Source of the DNA: an uncultured Bacilli bacterium
GTDB taxonomy: Bacteria; Bacillota_I; Bacilli_A; ML615J-28; CAG-698
NCBI GenBank assembly: GCA_934096585.1
Contig: CAKOMG010000004.1
Span: 124,001-188,000, forward strand
Reading direction: 5' to 3'
DNA: 64,000 nt
Positions 62,688-64,000 of this stretch are shown piece after piece (positions within the stretch are counted from its first letter, which is position 1; each line of letters opens with the position of its first letter). The notes beneath the pieces were generated by a model. The model was not told where the DNA came from, ran no database searches, and was given only the letters and a program-made list of their open reading frames with translations. The translations under genes and the position numbers were made by a program.

Positions 62688-63416
62688 ATGGGAAGAGCTC
62701 ATGAAGTGCGTGCTGCATCAATGGCAAAAACTGCCGCAGCAAAAAGTAAATTAAATGCAAAATGGGGAAAAGCAATATTTGTAGCTGCTAAGTCTGGTGT
62801 TCCTGATCCTGAATTAAATCAAACTTTAAAGAAAGAAATTGAAAAAGCAAAAAGAGAACAAGTTAGTGCTGATGTTATAAAAAGAGCAATTGAAAAGGCA
62901 AAAGGTGGAAGTACTGAATCTTACACATCAGAAAGATATGAAGGATTTGGACCAGGTAATTCAATGTGGATTGTTGATTGCTTAACGGATAACCATAATC
63001 GTACATTAACTGCTGTTAGAACAGCTTTCAGTAGAGTTGGTGGTAATTTAGGCGCTAGTGGTTGTGTAACTCATATGTTCACTAATCAATCTGTTTTTAG
63101 TTTTGAAGGTGAAGATGAAGAAGCAGTATTAGAAGGATTACTAGAACACGATTGTGAAGTTGATGATATTCAATTGGAAGATGGGGTAATTTCAGTATTT
63201 GCTCCTCAACAAGCATATCAACAAGTAAGAGATGCATTAGTTGCATTATATCCAAACGTTGAATTTTTAGAAGATCATACTACTTGGGTACCATCTAGCT
63301 ATGTTCAATTAGCTGAAGATCACGATAAACAAAAATATGAAAGATTCATTGAAATGTTAGATGATTGTGATGATGTTCAAGATTATTATCACAACATTAA
63401 ATTTGATGAAGAATAA
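62688..63416 (+). CDS. YebC/PmpR-family protein
   Basis: A 242-residue YebC-family protein of normal length. MGRAHEVRAASMAKTAAAKSK, then KAKGGSTESYTSERYEGFGP and NRTLTAVRTAFSRVGGNLGASG are the conserved blocks. The family includes DNA-binding regulators and proteins that help ribosomes translate proline-rich stretches. The sequence does not decide which. It is transcribed alone, with its own promoter and terminator. Confidence 0.95.
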   Translation: MGRAHEVRAASMAKTAAAKSKLNAKWGKAIFVAAKSGVPDPELNQTLKKEIEKAKREQVSADVIKRAIEKAKGGSTESYTSERYEGFGPGNSMWIVDCLTDNHNRTLTAVRTAFSRVGGNLGASGCVTHMFTNQSVFSFEGEDEEAVLEGLLEHDCEVDDIQLEDGVISVFAPQQAYQQVRDALVALYPNVEFLEDHTTWVPSSYVQLAEDHDKQKYERFIEMLDDCDDVQDYYHNIKFDEE

Positions 63417-63443
63417 GGATTTACCCAGTAAATCCTTTTTTTT
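63415..63443 (+). terminator. Terminator after yebC
   Basis: AAGGATTTAC / GTAAATCCTT, ten pairs with a CCA loop and eight T. It begins in the stop codon. Confidence 0.92.
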
Positions 63444-63460
63444 AAACAAAGGAGAAAAAA

Positions 63461-64000
63461 ATGAAAAAAGTTTTAAGTATTATTTTATTAATCGTTACAT
63501 GGTTTTCTATTGTCATAGTGTCAATTCATGTAGAGGCAAAAACAGATGTGATTAATAATTATTATTATAGTCAATTAAATGATAAATCTAAAAAAATATA
63601 TCAAGCAATTGATGATATGAAAAAACAAAACATTTTAAAAAGCGGAAATGGCTATTATGATTTAATTGCAAACAATATTTTAACTGAAAATGAAGTAAAA
63701 AAATATGAACTAAATAATGAACAAATATTAAAAGATTTTGGTGCTGCACGTGATGCTTTTTATTTAGATAATCCTGATATCTTTTATGTTGATTTTAACA
63801 AATTATCTATAAGTTTTTATAGACATGGCCAAAAGTATTTAGCACGTATTGATAGCGGAAGAGAAGCTTCATTTTATAATGATGAAATAATAAATGAAGA
63901 ACAAATAAATGAATTAGAAAACCAATTAGAAAAGTCAATTAAAAATTATTTAAGTAATTTAGATAATTTAGAAAAAGAAGCAATTATAAAAGAAATTAAT
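63461..64000 (+). CDS. N-terminal part of a secreted protein (cut by window edge)
   Basis: An AAAGGAG site and an ATG open a frame that runs for 180 codons to the window end. The start is a signal peptide (basic MKK, hydrophobic residues 4-23, probable cleavage after VEA near 26). The mature part has a helix with QLNDKSKKIYQAIDDM, then DAFYLDNPDIFYVDF. This layout is typical of the region before a transglutaminase-like domain in Firmicute surface proteins, but that domain would lie outside the window, so the family remains a suggestion. Confidence 0.72.
   Translation, partial: MKKVLSIILLIVTWFSIVIVSIHVEAKTDVINNYYYSQLNDKSKKIYQAIDDMKKQNILKSGNGYYDLIANNILTENEVKKYELNNEQILKDFGAARDAFYLDNPDIFYVDFNKLSISFYRHGQKYLARIDSGREASFYNDEIINEEQINELENQLEKSIKNYLSNLDNLEKEAIIKEIN

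Noticed and set aside
63361..63555. 64-codon plus-strand frame overlapping the end of yebC
   Set aside because: It crosses the yebC stop and terminator in another frame. The true gene starts at 63461 with AAAGGAG and a signal peptide.

Overview
This is a strongly AT-rich, gene-dense bacterial chromosome segment. Most genes lie on the plus strand in short operons. Lipobox lipoproteins, AGGAG-type ribosome binding sites, UraA/PbuG-type permeases, GpsA, AsnA, YhaM, RecD2 and above all SpoIIID point to a low-GC Firmicute of class Bacilli, in the broad Erysipelotrichales/RF39/Mollicutes-relative area. That placement is inference from content. The standard bacterial code is used: TGG encodes Trp throughout, and TGA is a rare stop (9966, 22187, 34094 and the small minus-strand gene at 9974). 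No rRNA, tRNA, CRISPR array, insertion sequence or prophage was seen.

Layout. 1-5981: the end of an unknown gene, an SNF2 helicase with an N-terminal SWIM-like finger, a Dabb protein, NAD kinase and a DUF4097 lipoprotein. 6036-9968: a membrane-bound FlaA1/CapD-type nucleotide-sugar dehydratase, two very small Cys-pair proteins (one just beyond, at 9974-10126), a GNAT enzyme, a DUF368 protein and a VanZ-like protein. 10223-17876: an InlB-repeat lipoprotein, a TtcA-like tRNA thiolase, a small kinase, AsnA, DegV, oligoendopeptidase F and a MATE exporter. 17959-21270: a large M6-like metalloprotease lipoprotein. 21389-31415: PHP phosphatase, GNAT-like protein, HAD phosphatase, DUF523, cardiolipin synthase, a CrtI-like flavoprotein, GpsA, L-serine dehydratase and cyclophilin. 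31518-35355: a peptidoglycan amidase, MATE exporter and SGNH hydrolase cassette. 35464-38588: a guanine-type purine riboswitch controlling two NCS2 nucleobase permeases. 39281-43204: a two-domain GH3 N-acetylglucosaminidase fused to an amidohydrolase, convergent with a CHAP-domain lipoprotein.

43633-49872 is the most unusual part. A DUF1146 protein and a SpoIIQ-like degenerate LytM protein are followed by a minus-strand ABC pair whose ATPase has lost every catalytic motif. Then come SpoIIID, YigZ, and a CCA-adding-enzyme homologue that lacks two of its three metal-binding carboxylates and has gained a coiled-coil tail, in an operon with a YhaM-type exonuclease. Sigma-F-like and sigma-E-like promoters can be proposed in front of the SpoIIQ-like gene and spoIIID.

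50009-55543: a 1210-residue membrane-anchored parvulin-like foldase, then a small degraded locus with a lipoprotein and a gene interrupted by an in-frame TGA. 55681-64000: metallo-hydrolase, RlmH, UvrB, MnmA, RecD2, a small membrane protein, a YebC regulator and the start of a secreted protein.

Most recognisable housekeeping promoters share a TGnTATAAT extended -10 and lie only about 20 bases from the start codon, so most messages have leaders barely long enough for the ribosome binding site. The purine-permease riboswitch leader is the clear exception.
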